Assembly: GCA_037074615.1 (NCBI GenBank)
Contig: CM073551.1
Coordinates: 17,979,750-18,043,749 of the forward strand
Reading direction: 5' to 3'
Source: Leucaena leucocephala
Taxonomy: Eukaryota; Streptophyta; Magnoliopsida; Fabales; Fabaceae
Length of the DNA: 64,000 nucleotides
Below are positions 12,101-24,519 of the stretch, one piece after another. How positions within the stretch are numbered: position 1 is the stretch's first letter; each line of letters starts with the position of its first letter. Below the pieces are notes generated by a model. That model ran no database searches. It had not been told where the DNA came from and saw only the letters and a list, made by a program, of their open reading frames with translations. Made by a program: the position numbers and the translations under genes.

Positions 12101-15100
12101 GATCATGTCGTTCTAACTTCTGCAGTTGTTGTTACTGAACAGTTCAAAATGCTATGAAGGTAAAGGAGCAACTTAAGATACTGAAAAGTATATTAGGAGC
12201 TTTTATGCTTCGACGGACCAAGTCAAAGCTTATAGAGAGTGGAACTCTCATGCTACCATCTCTCACTGAGATAACTGTGTATGTTAGATTTTGAATCATA
12301 AATTATAAACAATTATATGTCAATTCATGCTCTATTTTCTGATAAGTGATCACTAGAATTTCACAGTCATCCTTTTGAATACTGAAATATTTGACAGTAT
12401 GGCACCCCTAGTTGGCCTGCAAAAAAAGGTTTACATGTCAATTTTGAGGAAGGAGCTTCCTAAGTTACTCGCCCTATCTTCTGGAACTTCAAATCATCAG
12501 TCTCTGCAGAATATTGTAAGCCAAGCATTCAAGCTCTTCTTTTTCTCTGTTTTCTGTAAGGTAGAGCAATTTCTATAGTTCCATTTGTTACTTGAGCAGA
12601 TGCCAAATTGAGTTTAGAGGCTGTAATTGTTTAGCTTAACAGAATTGTAAACAGTAAATTTTTAACAGCCTTGTTTTCCTGCTTTAGAGATTGATTAAAA
12701 GTATTTGCATTTATTAGGGTTAAACTACAATTTTTTTGTGCATTGGCTTTAGGACTTGTGATTTGTGATTTTTATATGGGGCATGCGGATAATATTTATT
12801 TGATTGAATTATCATTTTATGCTAGGGTAGATGCATTAACCTATGGTTTATAATACACTTGATCAATATTGAACTTGTCATAATTTGTTCAGTTATAGAT
12901 TGGAGACACAGATTGATATTTTATACTGGCATTACTGGATCCCTATATATTATTATTCTTTGATAGTATAATTGAATTTTCATATATGTATAAGGCGCAT
13001 TCATTTGAATTTGATGGGTGCATGACTGTGAACTTGGTAAGTGCAGAAATGGGTTCGGGAAAATAAAATCTACTAGGCTGTATTCAAGCAAGAATCTCAC
13101 TTAAATAAGCTTAATAGCCAAGCTGGAGAATCTCCGAATACTGAAAGAAATGATATTATTTCTGATTATTAGCTTGAAACCCAGCCAACCCATACATATA
13201 GAACTGAACTACAACAGAATACGCATAAAAAACTGACCCATAATGCTAAAGATCAGCATATCAGATTTTAATGGATTATCCCAACCCCGATAATTATGCT
13301 AATTGACTTGGACATATTAAATAATAAAAACTAATCTGACTCAGCAAACTAGGACTTAGTCAATATCTAACTGCCTTCCTACTTTTATTCCTCTTATAGA
13401 CTAACGGAACTGTATCATTATCCCCTCCCTTGAAACTCGACTTGTCCTCAAGGCGGAAATCTGGAAATTGTTGCCGCAACAGTTCAGAATCCTCCCAACT
13501 TGCTTCTTCCATTGGTCGGGCTGCCATTGAATGAGTAACTCCAAATGAGGACCTTTCCAACGATGAGACAGCACTTTCTCTGGTTCTAATAGCAATTCAA
13601 AATCAACTGAGATAGGCAATTCAGCCGGCGGATCAGATGGCGGCTGTCCAAAAGCAGGATGCAGCAGAGAAACATGGAAAACAGGATGAATCCTTGCAGA
13701 TTCTGGTAGCTCTAACTCATATGCTACAGGACCAACCTTTCCTTTAACCTTATAAGGCCCAAAGAAACGTGGAGAAAGTTTAGTATACTTCCTGTGAGCT
13801 AGAGAGTGCGGTCTAAAAGGCTGGATTCGTAGAAAAACTGCATCTCCAATGTCAAAGCATAGCTCTCGACGATGCTGATCGGCATGGCTCTTCATCCGAT
13901 CCTGGGCTTTCTTCAGATTATTTTGAAGCAACTGCAACATGTGATCTCTAGTTTCCAGCTGGTTAGCTAGTTCAGCAATATGAGTTTCACCTTGAATAAA
14001 AGGATGAAGAGGAGGTGGATCTCGGCCATACACTAATTTGAATGGGGTAGTATTTGTGGATGCATGGTAGCTGGTGTTGAAAGAATATTCTGCCCAACAG
14101 AGAAATTTACTCCAAAGGCGAGGCTGTTCATGAGCAAAACACCTTAGATAAGCTTCCAGGCAACGGTTGACCACCTCCGTCTGGCCATCAGTTTGGGGGT
14201 GATAAGAGGTGCTCATCCTCAAACGAGTTTGGCTTAACTTGAATAATTCTTGCCAAAATGCACTTAAGAAAAGAGGGTCTCTATTTGAAATGATCGAGCG
14301 AGGTATTCCATGCAAACGAACAATATCTTGACAGAAACTAACAGCTACAGTTTTTGCTGTATATGGATGACACAGTGGAATAAAATGACAATATTTGCTC
14401 AGTCGATCCACAACTACCAGGATAGTATCATAATTTCCAGATTTGGGTAGCCCCACAATAAAGTCGAGGGAGATGTCTTCCCAAATCTGATTAGGGGTTG
14501 GTATTGGTTGCAACAACCCCGCAGGAGATAAGGTCTCGTACTTGTTCTTTTGGCAGATAAAACACTGTTGTATGAAAGACTTAACATCTGATTTCATTTT
14601 GGGCCAAAAACAGTACCTGAGAGTCGCTTTAATGTTTTCAAGAACCCCCCATGACCCCCTGAAGGTGTAATGTGAGCTTCCTCGATTAACTTAGCACGTA
14701 AGATTGAACTTTAAGGAATCACCAAACGCTCGTTGAAGTATAGCCGGTTTTCCACCAAGCAGTAACCTGCTTTTGCATGCGAATCTCCTTTCAACGCAGC
14801 AATGATTGGGGCTGTAATCGGGTCTTCCAGTAATGCTTCCTCCAAGTCTAAGAAATCCAAGGGCAATGGAACAACAAGATGGAGGGAATCAACATGTTGT
14901 GGTCGTCTTGAAAGGGCATCAGCACCTATGTTCTCCTTTCCAGCTTTGTACACAATTGTAAAATCAAACGGAAGAAGCTTGAGAATGAGACGTTGTTGGG
15001 TATTAGTGAGCGTTCGTTGCGTTAATAAGTTCTTGAGGCTGTTGTGATCAGTCCTTACTGTAAAGTGGCGTCCCAGCAAGTAATGTCGCCAATGTTGTAA

Positions 15101-18100
15101 TGCCAATACTAACGCTAGCAGCTCACGATCATAGGTTGACTGGAATCGGGTAGAAAAAGACAATCCCTTGCTATAGAAAGCAATAGGATGATCCTGCTGC
15201 ATAAGGATTGCACCGACACCTCCCATAGAAGCATCACACTCAACCACAAACTCACAGTTAAAGTTAGGTAATCGTAACACAGGAGCAGAAATCAAAGACA
15301 ACTTAAGCTTTTCAAAAGCTGACTGTGCACGGACGAATCAGCAAAAAGCATTTTTCTTAGTAAGTTCGGTAAGAGGTTGGGCAATCATACCATAATCTTG
15401 AACGAACCGTCGGTAATAGCCTGTAAGACCTAGGAATCCCCGTAATTGAGTTACATTTGTTGGTACTGGCCATTCACGAACTGTGCTTATCTTCTCATAA
15501 TCAGTTTCTACTCCTTCAGCTGAAACCCGGTGACCCAGGAAGGAAACTCTAGACTGCCCAAAAGCACATTTTTTGAAATTTGCATAATAAGAAGATTCGT
15601 GTAAGGTTTGAAAGACTGTTCGCAAGTGGTGCTTATGTTGCTGAGGAGTCGGACTATAGACAAGTATGTCATCAAAAAAGACAAGCACAAATTTGCGCAG
15701 ATAAGGCCGTAAAAGATCATTCATGGCTGCTTGGAAAGTTGCTGGGGCATTTGTAAGGCCGAATGGCATAACCACATATTCATAATGGCCAGAGTGGGTC
15801 CGGAAAGCAGTTTTCTGTATGTCCGCAGGCAGTACTCGGATTTGATGATTTCCGGAGCGCAAATCTATCTTTGAGAAGTAGGCTGCACCATAAAGCTCAT
15901 CTAACAATTCATCAATGTTAGGAATGGGATATTTATCAGGTATAGTAATTTTATTGAGTGCCCTGTAATCGACACACATTCGCCAAGAATCATCCTTCTT
16001 CTTAACCAACAAGACAGGACTAGCAAAGGGACTGGAGCTAGGCCGAATGAATCCCTTTCGAAGTAATTCATCTACTTGCTGCTCAATCTCATTTTTTTGA
16101 AAATAAGGATACCTGTAGGGCCTCAAGTTATGGGGTAACGCATCGTTAACCAGAGGAATGGTGTGGTAATGTTCTCGGAAAGGCGGAAGAGCAGTGGGTT
16201 CGTCAAACACAGCATCAAAGTCCACCATCAGTTGCTCCAAGTTCAGAGATCCAGCACTGGTAGATCCTAACCTCAACTCAGGAGACTGCATAGAGTGAAG
16301 ACTAGCTCTTGGCTCAGTACGGGGCACTCCCTGCAACTTATATCTCTTTCCATTAACCCAAAAGATCAAGAACATTTGATTCCAATTTGCTTGAATGGTG
16401 TTAAGGGAAGCTAGCCACTTTATCCCTAGAACCAATTCTGATCCAACCAGAGAGAAAGGATAAAAATCTTGTTTAATGGTCAAACCTGGAAGTTTCACCT
16501 CCACATCCTTACAAATATGACTGCAACGGACTATGCTTCCATCTCCAATTTGGACTCCAAATGATGAAATATCACAAGTGGGCAAGGTCAATTCACGTAC
16601 CAATGTCTCAGAAATAAAGTTGTGTGTGGAGCCGCTATCAACGAGGAGCAGAACATCTCGGCCATTTATAGTACCTTGTAATTTCATGGTTGCAGCCGTA
16701 CTTCTGCCCAAAATGGCATTAAATGAAATTTCAGCAGTCTCCGGTACTTCTTCCACTTCTTCGTTGGTTTCTGACAAGTCCGGCACGGGGTTTCCATCTT
16801 CATCAACTTCTATGAGTGAAAATGAGGCAGAACAGCGGTGGCCTGGGCGGAATGTTTCACCACAGTGGAAACAGAGGCCTTTTTCCCTTCTTCTCTGCTG
16901 TTCACTATCCTTCAATGGAGGTCTTGGCGAATAGGAGACTCCAGGCCGAGAATTTGCAGACGACGCCCCTGGAGTAATGAGTGTTGGTGTCGTCGATTTT
17001 GGATTCCCGATCGTGGCAGATCGGTCGTGTGCAAAATTTCCCGCTGAATGGGTTTGTGCTGTTCGGTTTTGGCCAGAGGAGGAGTTGGGCTTGGGCCCAC
17101 TTATGAGTAACATCTTTTTCTCATATTCTAAGGCTAAACTTGCTGCCCTATAAACTGTGCGTGACTTCTGTATGCGCACCTCTGCTCTCAATTCTTCCTT
17201 CAAGCCGCTCAAAAATATGCCCAGCAAGCAGTGTTCTGGCCAGTTGGTGATGCGTGTTTTCCTTCTTGCAAATTCCTGTCGATAGTCCTGCACTGTTCCG
17301 GTCTGCCTGATGCTACATAAGTGCTCATCAGGATTCTGGTATTCCGGCGGACCGTAATGCTCCTGCAAAGCCTTTACAAGCTCATCCCAAAACAGAAAAG
17401 TCCTCTCTGAGTTGATCCAAGAAAAAAGGTCTAGTGCATCACCTTCTAGATACATAGATGCAACTTCTACTTTCAGATCTTCTGGGGTTTCATAGTATCT
17501 GAAATATTTTTCAGCTTTGAGAATCCAGCCCCTCGGGTCACCTCTATGAAATTTTGGAAATTCGATTTTTGTGTGGGGAAGTTTAGGTCCTCGTCTGTAT
17601 GATTCTGAATCATCATCACTGTCATCAGCCCATCTCCTTCGTCCATGGCCTCGGTTTCGATTATTCCTGGCAGAAGTGGCTTCAAGGGTCGCAACCTTCT
17701 CGGCTATAACATCTAAGGTTTCAAGCTTAGAGGCTATTGCAGCGAGGTGATCAGCAGCAATGGGATTTTCTACAGAGTTCCCAGAGTTATCTGGGTCAAC
17801 TTGGGAAGTCTCGGGATTGACGTGAGAAGAGCGGGTGGTCACCATGATTGATCAAACGGGGCTCTGATACCAAAATGGTAAGTGCAGAAATGGGTTCGGG
17901 AAAATAAAATCTACTAGGCTGTATTCAAGCAAGAATCTCACTTAAATAAGCTTAATAGCCAAGCTGGAGAATCTTCGAATACTGAAAGAAATGATATTAT
18001 TTCTGATTATTAGCTTGAAACCCAGCCAACCCATACATATAGAACTGAACTACAACAGAATACGCATAAAAAACTGACCCATAATGCTAAAGATCAGCAT

Positions 18101-21100
18101 ATCAGATTTTAATGGATTATCCCAACCCCGATAATTATGCTAATTGACTTGGACATATTAAATAATAAAAACTAATCTGACTCAGCAAACTAGGACTTAG
18201 TCAATATCTAACTGCCTTCCTACTTTTATTCCTCTTATAGACTAACGGAACTGTATCAGAACTCCTGTAATTCTTCCAAGCTCTTCCATTGGTCCTGCAC
18301 AAACTCTCAAAAACTCCAATTTCTTGGACGAGTGAGGAGTTTTGTCCTTTTCATTTACATCCTTATAATTAATTTCATCACAAGACTTGAATGGGTTTTA
18401 CTTCTTGATTTTTTGAGCCAGAAGGAATTTCTCTTGAGGAGGATGCTAAAGGTGTAAAAAACAATTCTCGTCATCTTAAGCTTTAAGGGACAGTTGGTTT
18501 CTTGACGTCCTTATTCTGTTTATGTGTTACATTTGGCCTGAGGTCGAATTGTTTTCTTTTTATTATTTTGCTTTATAGCAATTCTATATTTTGGTTTTTA
18601 CATTTATATTTTTATTGACAAGGGAAAAAATATAATTTACTTCTGCAGGTGATCCAGCTAAGGAAAGCATGTAGTCATCCTTATCTTTTCCCGGGTATTG
18701 AGCCTGAGCCTTATGAAGAGGGTGAACATCTGGTTCAGGTAACTGGTAATGTCAATTTTATTACTTGATACAGAGGGATTATCAGCACTCCCAACCTATT
18801 CTGGTTTTCACTCTTTGATGAATTAGTTGATTTCTGTTTGACCACTATCCTAAACTTGCTGTTTGCATTGCATTTCCCACTTGCTAAAAGATATAATAGA
18901 AATATATGAAAATTGAAGTAAGAGGCAATTTTCCCCCTGTAGTTGGACAAATTAAAGAGACCTATTTCCTATTTCCTACTTAAAAGTAGATTTTGCTGAC
19001 CAAATATCTGTTCTTCATTCGATTCTTCTTATATACATAAGAACTTTGATCTCTAAAAATATTTTTTGCTTTAAATTTTTGCCTGTCCAGGCCAGTGGGA
19101 AATTGTTGATCCTGGACCAGCTTCTTCAGAAGTTACATTATTCTGGACATCGTGTCCTTCTTTTTGCTCAAATGACCCAAACACTTGATATATTGCAGGT
19201 TAGATCCCTACCAAACGCATAAAACTCCTTCTCTTTATCTGGTTAAATTTTTTTATGGAATGCTTGTTGATTCTTGTAGGACTTTCTGGAGTTAAGAAAA
19301 TATTCCTATGTTCGTCTTGATGGGTCAATTAGGGCTGAGGAGCGTTTTGCTGCAATAAGAAGTTTCAGTGGCCCATCAGCTAATTCAGTTTTGAATTCTG
19401 AAGCAGACCAAAATGGAGCCTTTGTCTTCTTGATCACAACAAGAGCTGGGGGAGTCGGATTGAATCTTGTGGCTGCTGATTCGGTAAGTCTCATCAAACC
19501 GTAAGGTTTTTTCCTTCTTTTTTTTTGCCTTTCCAAATATGGAATCTTTTTTCAAATGCCTTATGTAATTCTTTATATTGGGATGGAAAGAGTGTATGTG
19601 TGTGCATGAGCACATGTGCACATGCTCTTGTGTGTGTAGGTTTTGTGTGCGTCTATATGCAAACATATGCATGGTTGCATGTGCTCGTATATGTGGAAGT
19701 GTTACAGTTGACCATTGGAATATAGCTGTATGATTTAAGTCCTTGGGATCCCATGTTTTTAACAGATTGACTGAAGTATTTTAATATAAAAGATATGTTG
19801 AGAATTTACTGTACTTGCATTTTGCAGGTTGTATTCTATGAGCAAGATTGGAATCCTCAAGTAGACAAGCAGGCATTGCAGCGAGCCCATCGGATTGGCC
19901 AGATGAACCATGTATTGTGCATAAACCTTGTTACAGAAAAAACAGCAGAGGAGGTGTCTTTCTATTTTTTGTTATATTTTTTTAACCTCTTGAAAACAGA
20001 GTGATTTTCCTATGTTTTAGAATTTGAATTTGTTATAATGTAGGTAATCATGCGGAGGGCAGAGAAGAAATTGCAGCTTAGCCTCAATGTTATAGGTGAT
20101 AATATTCAGGAACATGAAGATGAACAAAAATCTGGAGTTGGGACTGGTGATTTAAAATCCGTCATGTTTGGCCTACATATGTTTGATCCTACTGAAAATA
20201 ATGATGGAGAGCTTGGGGACTTAGATTTGTCAGAAATTAATGCTATGACTGACAAGGTGATAGCAATGCGTGATGTACATGCATCTGACAAGGATGACAG
20301 AAAATTTGAGATCAACCCTGGAAATCTTCTAGAATCATATGACGCTAAGGAAGGAGCTTCTACTTCTTTTAACTCTGATCCTAGTCTTGATGAGGCTTCT
20401 TATCTTTCCTGGGTTAAAAAATTCGAGGAACTGTCAAAATTAAGTGGTGACTCAATCATGGAGATGAGGAATAGAGGAATCTTGGATGAGGAAAAGCGTC
20501 TAAAACTTGAGGCTGCAAAGAAGAAAGCGGAAGAAAAGAAGCTGTCTAAGTGGGAAGCCCTTGGATACCATTCATTGAATGTGAATGACCCTATCATCCC
20601 TCCAGATGGTGGTAATCCATCAGATGCTGGATCTGTTCATTTTGTGTATGGAGATTGTACAGATCCATTGAACGTTTGTCCATCTGAACCTGCCATAATA
20701 TTCAGGTCAACTTTCTTTTATAATTGCCACCCTGCAGCTTATATTCTGTTTTAACAAGCTGTTAATTATTATATTGATTTTTAAACTGATAGTATATTAA
20801 TAGTGTTCTTAGTTGCATGATTTTTTTAATTGTTTGATGGTAACTGGCTATGCTTTTGGTCTTCTCTACTATTCCATTAAGGCTTTTTGAAACATTATAT
20901 GCAGAATGCTGTTGTGTGTCTCCCTTTATGTTTTATTTATTTTTTTATACCATCGTACTGTTGCTTTTAGTTTATTGGGAAAATCATTATGAGATCTCAA
21001 AGAAGGAATGTAATCACCAAAAAGTTTCATGACAAGTGAGCAGCATGAAACTGTTATCATTTCCTGTACCGAAACTTGTCATTATATGTTATTCACATGT

Positions 21101-24100
21101 TATAGGACTTTTTGGTAATTTACATTTGTTCCTTGGAATTTCATAGTGATTTTTCCTAGTTTATTTCTTAGCACTGAAGAGTAAGGTCAAAATGTAATAC
21201 TCCAAGAATTTGCAAGAACACAAGGCATTTGTGAGTTTCTTTTTGATTTTTTGCTCACTTGTAACTTTTAGCTTACTGTACTTTCTCAGCCTTAGTTTAT
21301 TAACTTTTTAGCACTGAAGATGGGATGAGTTGTTGATGGTCTAAGTATTATGCCCATAATTTCATACTTTTTGGACTTTTTTTTTCTGGCTTAATTGAGG
21401 ATTTTACAGCTGTGTTGATGCCTCTGGAAACTGGGGCCGTGGAGGAATGTTTAATGCACTTAACAAGCTTTCTTTGAGCATTGGTGATGCCTATGAAAGG
21501 GCTTCTGCACATGGGGACTTGCATCTTGGGGACCTACATCTTATAAAGCTTGAAGGTCAGAACTTGCACTTTGAATTTGTAAGATAGAATTGCCAGCAAG
21601 GGCAAAATGAATTGCATGCCTTTAAGATGCTTCATGTTAATTTAGAGCCATTATTAGACAGTCCTTGCTCCATCTACTTTAACAGAGGAAATCGTCCCAC
21701 GTGTTATTATATAATTATCATTGGTAGATATCTCTTTCCTGGGATTTTATTACCACCGCTTGTTTAAGAACATGGGGACGTTTTTACTGAATTTTTAATT
21801 TCTTTTCCCCATTTACTCCGTTATTATAAATTGATAGTTTTGTAGAGAAATTGAGGCGGTGAGTTGTTAAAATTAAGTAACCTTAGAAATTATTGATATT
21901 GACTGCTGAACTAGGATCAGACATTGTACTCCACGTTTAATCTTAGATGTGAAGCATTGTTTTGATTTATTATAGTGACCATGAAGAAAAGGGCATAGTT
22001 TTGTTTTTTATATGTACTTGATGGAGACTTGGTAGTATGAAATAGTAAGTTTCACATTGAGTAGGATAGGGTGCTCAATGGGATATCTAAGTGAATTGAT
22101 CCTCCCACCTCAATAGCTAGCATTTGGGATAGAGTTTCCCATTCCATTTAGATATTTGATCAATTGCTTAATATCTAATACTACCAAGTTTCCATAGTAC
22201 CCTAATCATTTTATAGCATACATAACTATTGGTCTCTAAATCTTTACTAATTTTGATGACTATGAGGAAAATTAAGCTCAATGCAAAACACATTCTCAAC
22301 TCATTCTTGTTTATTTGGGGTCGGTTTCTGAATTTAGTCTCTTTCCATGTTAACAAAGAACAATCAAATATTTTTTTAAATTTTAGTTGTAATTAATGTT
22401 TCTGATGTGAATAGCTGTTTATGGGTTCCACATCTTGTCCAACATGCTATCACCCCCAACTTTGACTACGCACATTCATGTTACTTTATAGATGACTGCG
22501 ATGAACAAAATATGGATACAACTACTCCCATTTGGGTTGCTTTAGCTGTGGTTCAGTCTTATAATCCAAGGCGTAAAGTTCCTCGGAGTTCGATCTCACT
22601 TCCCCACTTGGAGAGTTGCTTATCCAAAGCAGCATTTTCAGCCAAGCAAAATTCTGGTAACATTCTTCCGAATTCATTATTCATTATGTCTGACGTTGAA
22701 TTTGTTGTTATATTATTCTTGCTCCCCATTGTCAGCGATGCAAGTCTAAGCATTTCTTTACCCCTGCAATACTGATTCTTGGTGCATTACCTCCTTTTAT
22801 TGATCTATATCTGCTATATAGTTTATTTATAGGAAAGGTTCAAATGTCAATATTTTCATTATTAATAGTTATCTATGAGTGAGTATCCAAAAAAAAAAAG
22901 GTATCCATGAGGGATACTTTGTAACAAGAAGTCTTGTCATAGCTCCATTAGTCAATGAATTTTAGCACTTAGCAAAAGATGTGTTTTCTTGAGGTGCGAC
23001 GTTTGAAAAGTGACTGTGAAGGGGGCCCTGGTGGCATGGGATGCCTAATCTCACATTGATTAGTATAAACTACTCCTCTGGTATATAAGACTTTAAGACT
23101 TTAAATAAGATTTTAATTCATTTTATCTTTAATATTTATTATTTTTTCCGAGCTAATTTACCTAACTTATAAATTGATATATAATCTAATGTTATTCAAG
23201 GATATTTTAGTAAAATCAGGTAACATTTGTTATAATTAAGTGATTTATCTAACTTTCTAAATCTACCTAAATTAGTTAAATAGCTGTTAAATTAAGAATA
23301 GGAGGAGTCTTATATTAGTTACTAAAGTGGATTGATTCGCCTTCCTTAATAACTACTTAAGTTGCTTTTATTTTTTTGATAAAGTACTTAAGTTGCTTTT
23401 GAGGAAGGGTTTTATATCCCTCTTGGTTACTCTTCGGTTGGTACTTCCTCCATTCTGTGAGTCATATTTTAGACGTAGTCTCTCTTCTCAAATTTTAAGT
23501 ATTTTTGCCAACTTTTAAGAGTAATTAATACATTCTTTCCCAAAATGACCCTATAAATCAATGATGTGACACTACTAGAAATATTTTCTTGAAGTACAAA
23601 ACTTAGCTCCTTTTGCTTATATTTTTAGATCTATTTTTCCAATCAAATTTTGTCATGTGTGATTTTCTTAATAAAAATTTCAAAATTCTGTTAGACCATT
23701 ATTAATAATAAAAATCACATATGACACGATTTGATTGGAGAATTGGATCTAATATATAATGGCAAATGGACTAAGTTTTGTCATTTCTTGGAAAGCTTAT
23801 ATAGAATTAATTGAAATTACCCATTCATGTCATGAAACAAAAGCAGGGTTTAGAGATTGTTTGGAGCTTGGACATCATCATAGATAGATCATATAAATCT
23901 AAATCTAATCTCTCATTCCTAACTGTCTTGCTTGTTCAAGTTTGTTTATACCTACTTGCAAGCTAAATCAGTCATGAAAATTCTGTCTATGTAACCAATG
24001 GAATTAACTCAGATTTCATTCTTTTTTTCCCCCTTCAAAGCATCAATACACATGCCCCGTATAGGTTATCAGGATGGATCAGATCGTTCTGAGTGGTACG

Positions 24101-24519
24101 CCATCGAGCGTCTTCTACGAAAATATGCTTCCATTTATGGCACCAGCATATATGTGTATTGCTCTTACTCTCTCACTATCTTTCTCTCTCTTCATATATA
24201 TATATTACTTCCTGTACTTAATATAATATCTATTTAATTAATTTAGGTAGATTAAATAAATTAGTTAATTAGTTATTTGTAATAATTGTTTGTTGTTTTT
24301 CATAAAATACTCTATTCAATCATGTGTATTTAAACAATCCTTAATAGAAGCTTTCAATAAGTACAATCATCTATGGATATTTTGAGTAGAAAATTATAAT
24401 TTTTGGAGATAAAATAGATTAGATATTATATTTAAAACTATATTGTGCACATTGGGTTTCATATGATGAGTTTCATACATTTTTGTTACAGATACTATTA
24501 TCGTCGACAATCTCAGTAA
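9169..24519 (+). CDS. CHR10: SNF2 chromatin-remodelling ATPase with C-terminal macro domain (CHR10/ALC1-CHD1L type)
   Basis: ATP-dependent remodeller with a poly-ADP-ribose-type macro reader at its C-terminus. Seventeen exons: 9169-9349, 9585-9592, 10510-10588, 10680-10840, 10967-11095, 11593-11773, 12143-12278, 12398-12515, 18649-18738, 19091-19198, 19280-19483, 19828-19953, 20044-20705, 21410-21555, 22492-22656, 24041-24155, 24492-24519. All junctions are GT-AG, phases close, and the total is 878 aa, as in Arabidopsis CHR10. Walker A GDEMGLGKT is at 61-69, the motif II box DEAQ at about 176-179, TGTPIQNN at about 205, and RAHRIGQ at 484-490. A charged linker follows, then macro-like blocks (GNWGRGGMF, LHLGDLHLIKL, HMPRIGYQDGSDRS). 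Exon 7 must use the acceptor at 12141-12142, because the upstream AG leads to a stop. Intron 8 holds a chromovirus; the coding frame is unharmed. Confidence 0.93.
9585..9592 (+). other. CHR10: 8-nt microexon (exon 2 of CHR10)
   Basis: Exon 1 ends in phase 1 after ...NVLL and exon 3 starts at ATGGGACTGGGC (MGLG). The missing Gly-Asp-Glu of Walker A is supplied exactly by eight bases between a gcag acceptor (ending 9584) and a gtattc donor (9593). Introns on either side are 235 and 917 nt. Skipping it would shift the frame at the ATP-binding loop. Confidence 0.88.
13035..13417 (-). repeat. 3' LTR of the chromovirus
   Basis: 383 bp partner of the LTR at 17876-18258. The end of the pol reading frame runs into this LTR, to about 13360. 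Confidence 0.95.
13360..17845 (-). pseudogene. broken gag-pol of the chromovirus
   Basis: Gag, protease and RT are one open frame from ATG 17845 to 15338: gag core, CCHC knuckle at residues 325-338, protease DSG at 403-405, RT FDD at 724-726. A TGA (15340-15338) interrupts the same frame, which then continues through RNase H (VECDAS) to a TAA (14713-14711). A one-base loss in a T-run (about 14606-14610 on +) shifts the frame before the integrase. Integrase is open from 14597 (VVVDRLSKY, QTDGQTEVVNR). Another one-base shift near 13516-13522 breaks the chromodomain-like end (MEEASWEDSELL). The second catalytic Asp of the integrase is Asn (SNRDP). The usual Tyr of the RT RSGYHQ motif is Asn. As it stands the element cannot encode a full polyprotein. 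Confidence 0.93.
13418..13432 (-). other. polypurine tract of the chromovirus
   Basis: Element strand reads CAAGGGAGGGGATAA directly before the 3' LTR, the expected plus-strand priming site. Confidence 0.8.
17861..17872 (-). other. primer-binding site, initiator Met tRNA
   Basis: TGGTATCAGAGC on the element strand, three bases inside the 5' LTR. It is the standard 12-nt complement of the plant initiator methionine tRNA 3' end. Confidence 0.9.
17876..18258 (-). repeat. 5' LTR of the chromovirus
   Basis: 383 bp, reads TGATACAG...TTACCA on the element strand; differs at one base from the 3' LTR. Confidence 0.95.
23071..23308. mobile_element. Stowaway-like MITE in CHR10 intron 15
   Basis: Starts TACTCCTCTGGTAT and ends GGAGGAGT, imperfect inverted ends with AT-rich, non-coding middle. 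The 14-bp start is shared with the element at 29778, and the middle matches 4925-5190 in reverse. Confidence 0.6.
23586..23791. mobile_element. foldback MITE in CHR10 intron 15
   Basis: Two arms of about 85 bp (23586-23673 and 23707-23791) are imperfect reverse complements of each other around a 33-bp loop; for example CCAATCAAATTTTGTCAT pairs with ATGACACGATTTGATTGG. No coding. Such near-palindromes are typical of MITEs and can feed small-RNA production if transcribed. Confidence 0.75.

Larger units (their letters stand above)
13035..18258 (-). mobile_element. Ty3/gypsy chromovirus (Reina-like), 5224 bp, in intron 8 of CHR10
   Basis: Bounded by two 383-bp LTRs (TG...CA on the element strand) with one substitution between them, seen near 13133 and its partner. 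A perfect 5-bp target duplication GAACT flanks it (13030-13034 and 18259-18263). It is antisense to the host gene. Initiator-Met-tRNA primer site and purine tract are both present. The small size, short LTRs and a chromodomain-like end suggest the Reina lineage, which is inference. The coding region is broken (see the gag-pol entry). Confidence 0.96.

Noticed and set aside
12127..12142. Upstream AG (12124-12125) as acceptor for CHR10 exon 7
   Set aside because: It leads to an in-frame TGA within a dozen codons; the AG at 12141-12142 gives a family-like frame (QLKILKSILGAFMLRRTKS).
16533..16934. Plus-strand open frame inside the chromovirus
   Set aside because: Shadow of the antisense gag-pol frame.
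19585..19680. TG-rich stretch in CHR10 intron 11 as a regulatory palindrome
   Set aside because: Looks like an imperfect dinucleotide microsatellite; the short palindrome GCACATGTGC is expected in such sequence.
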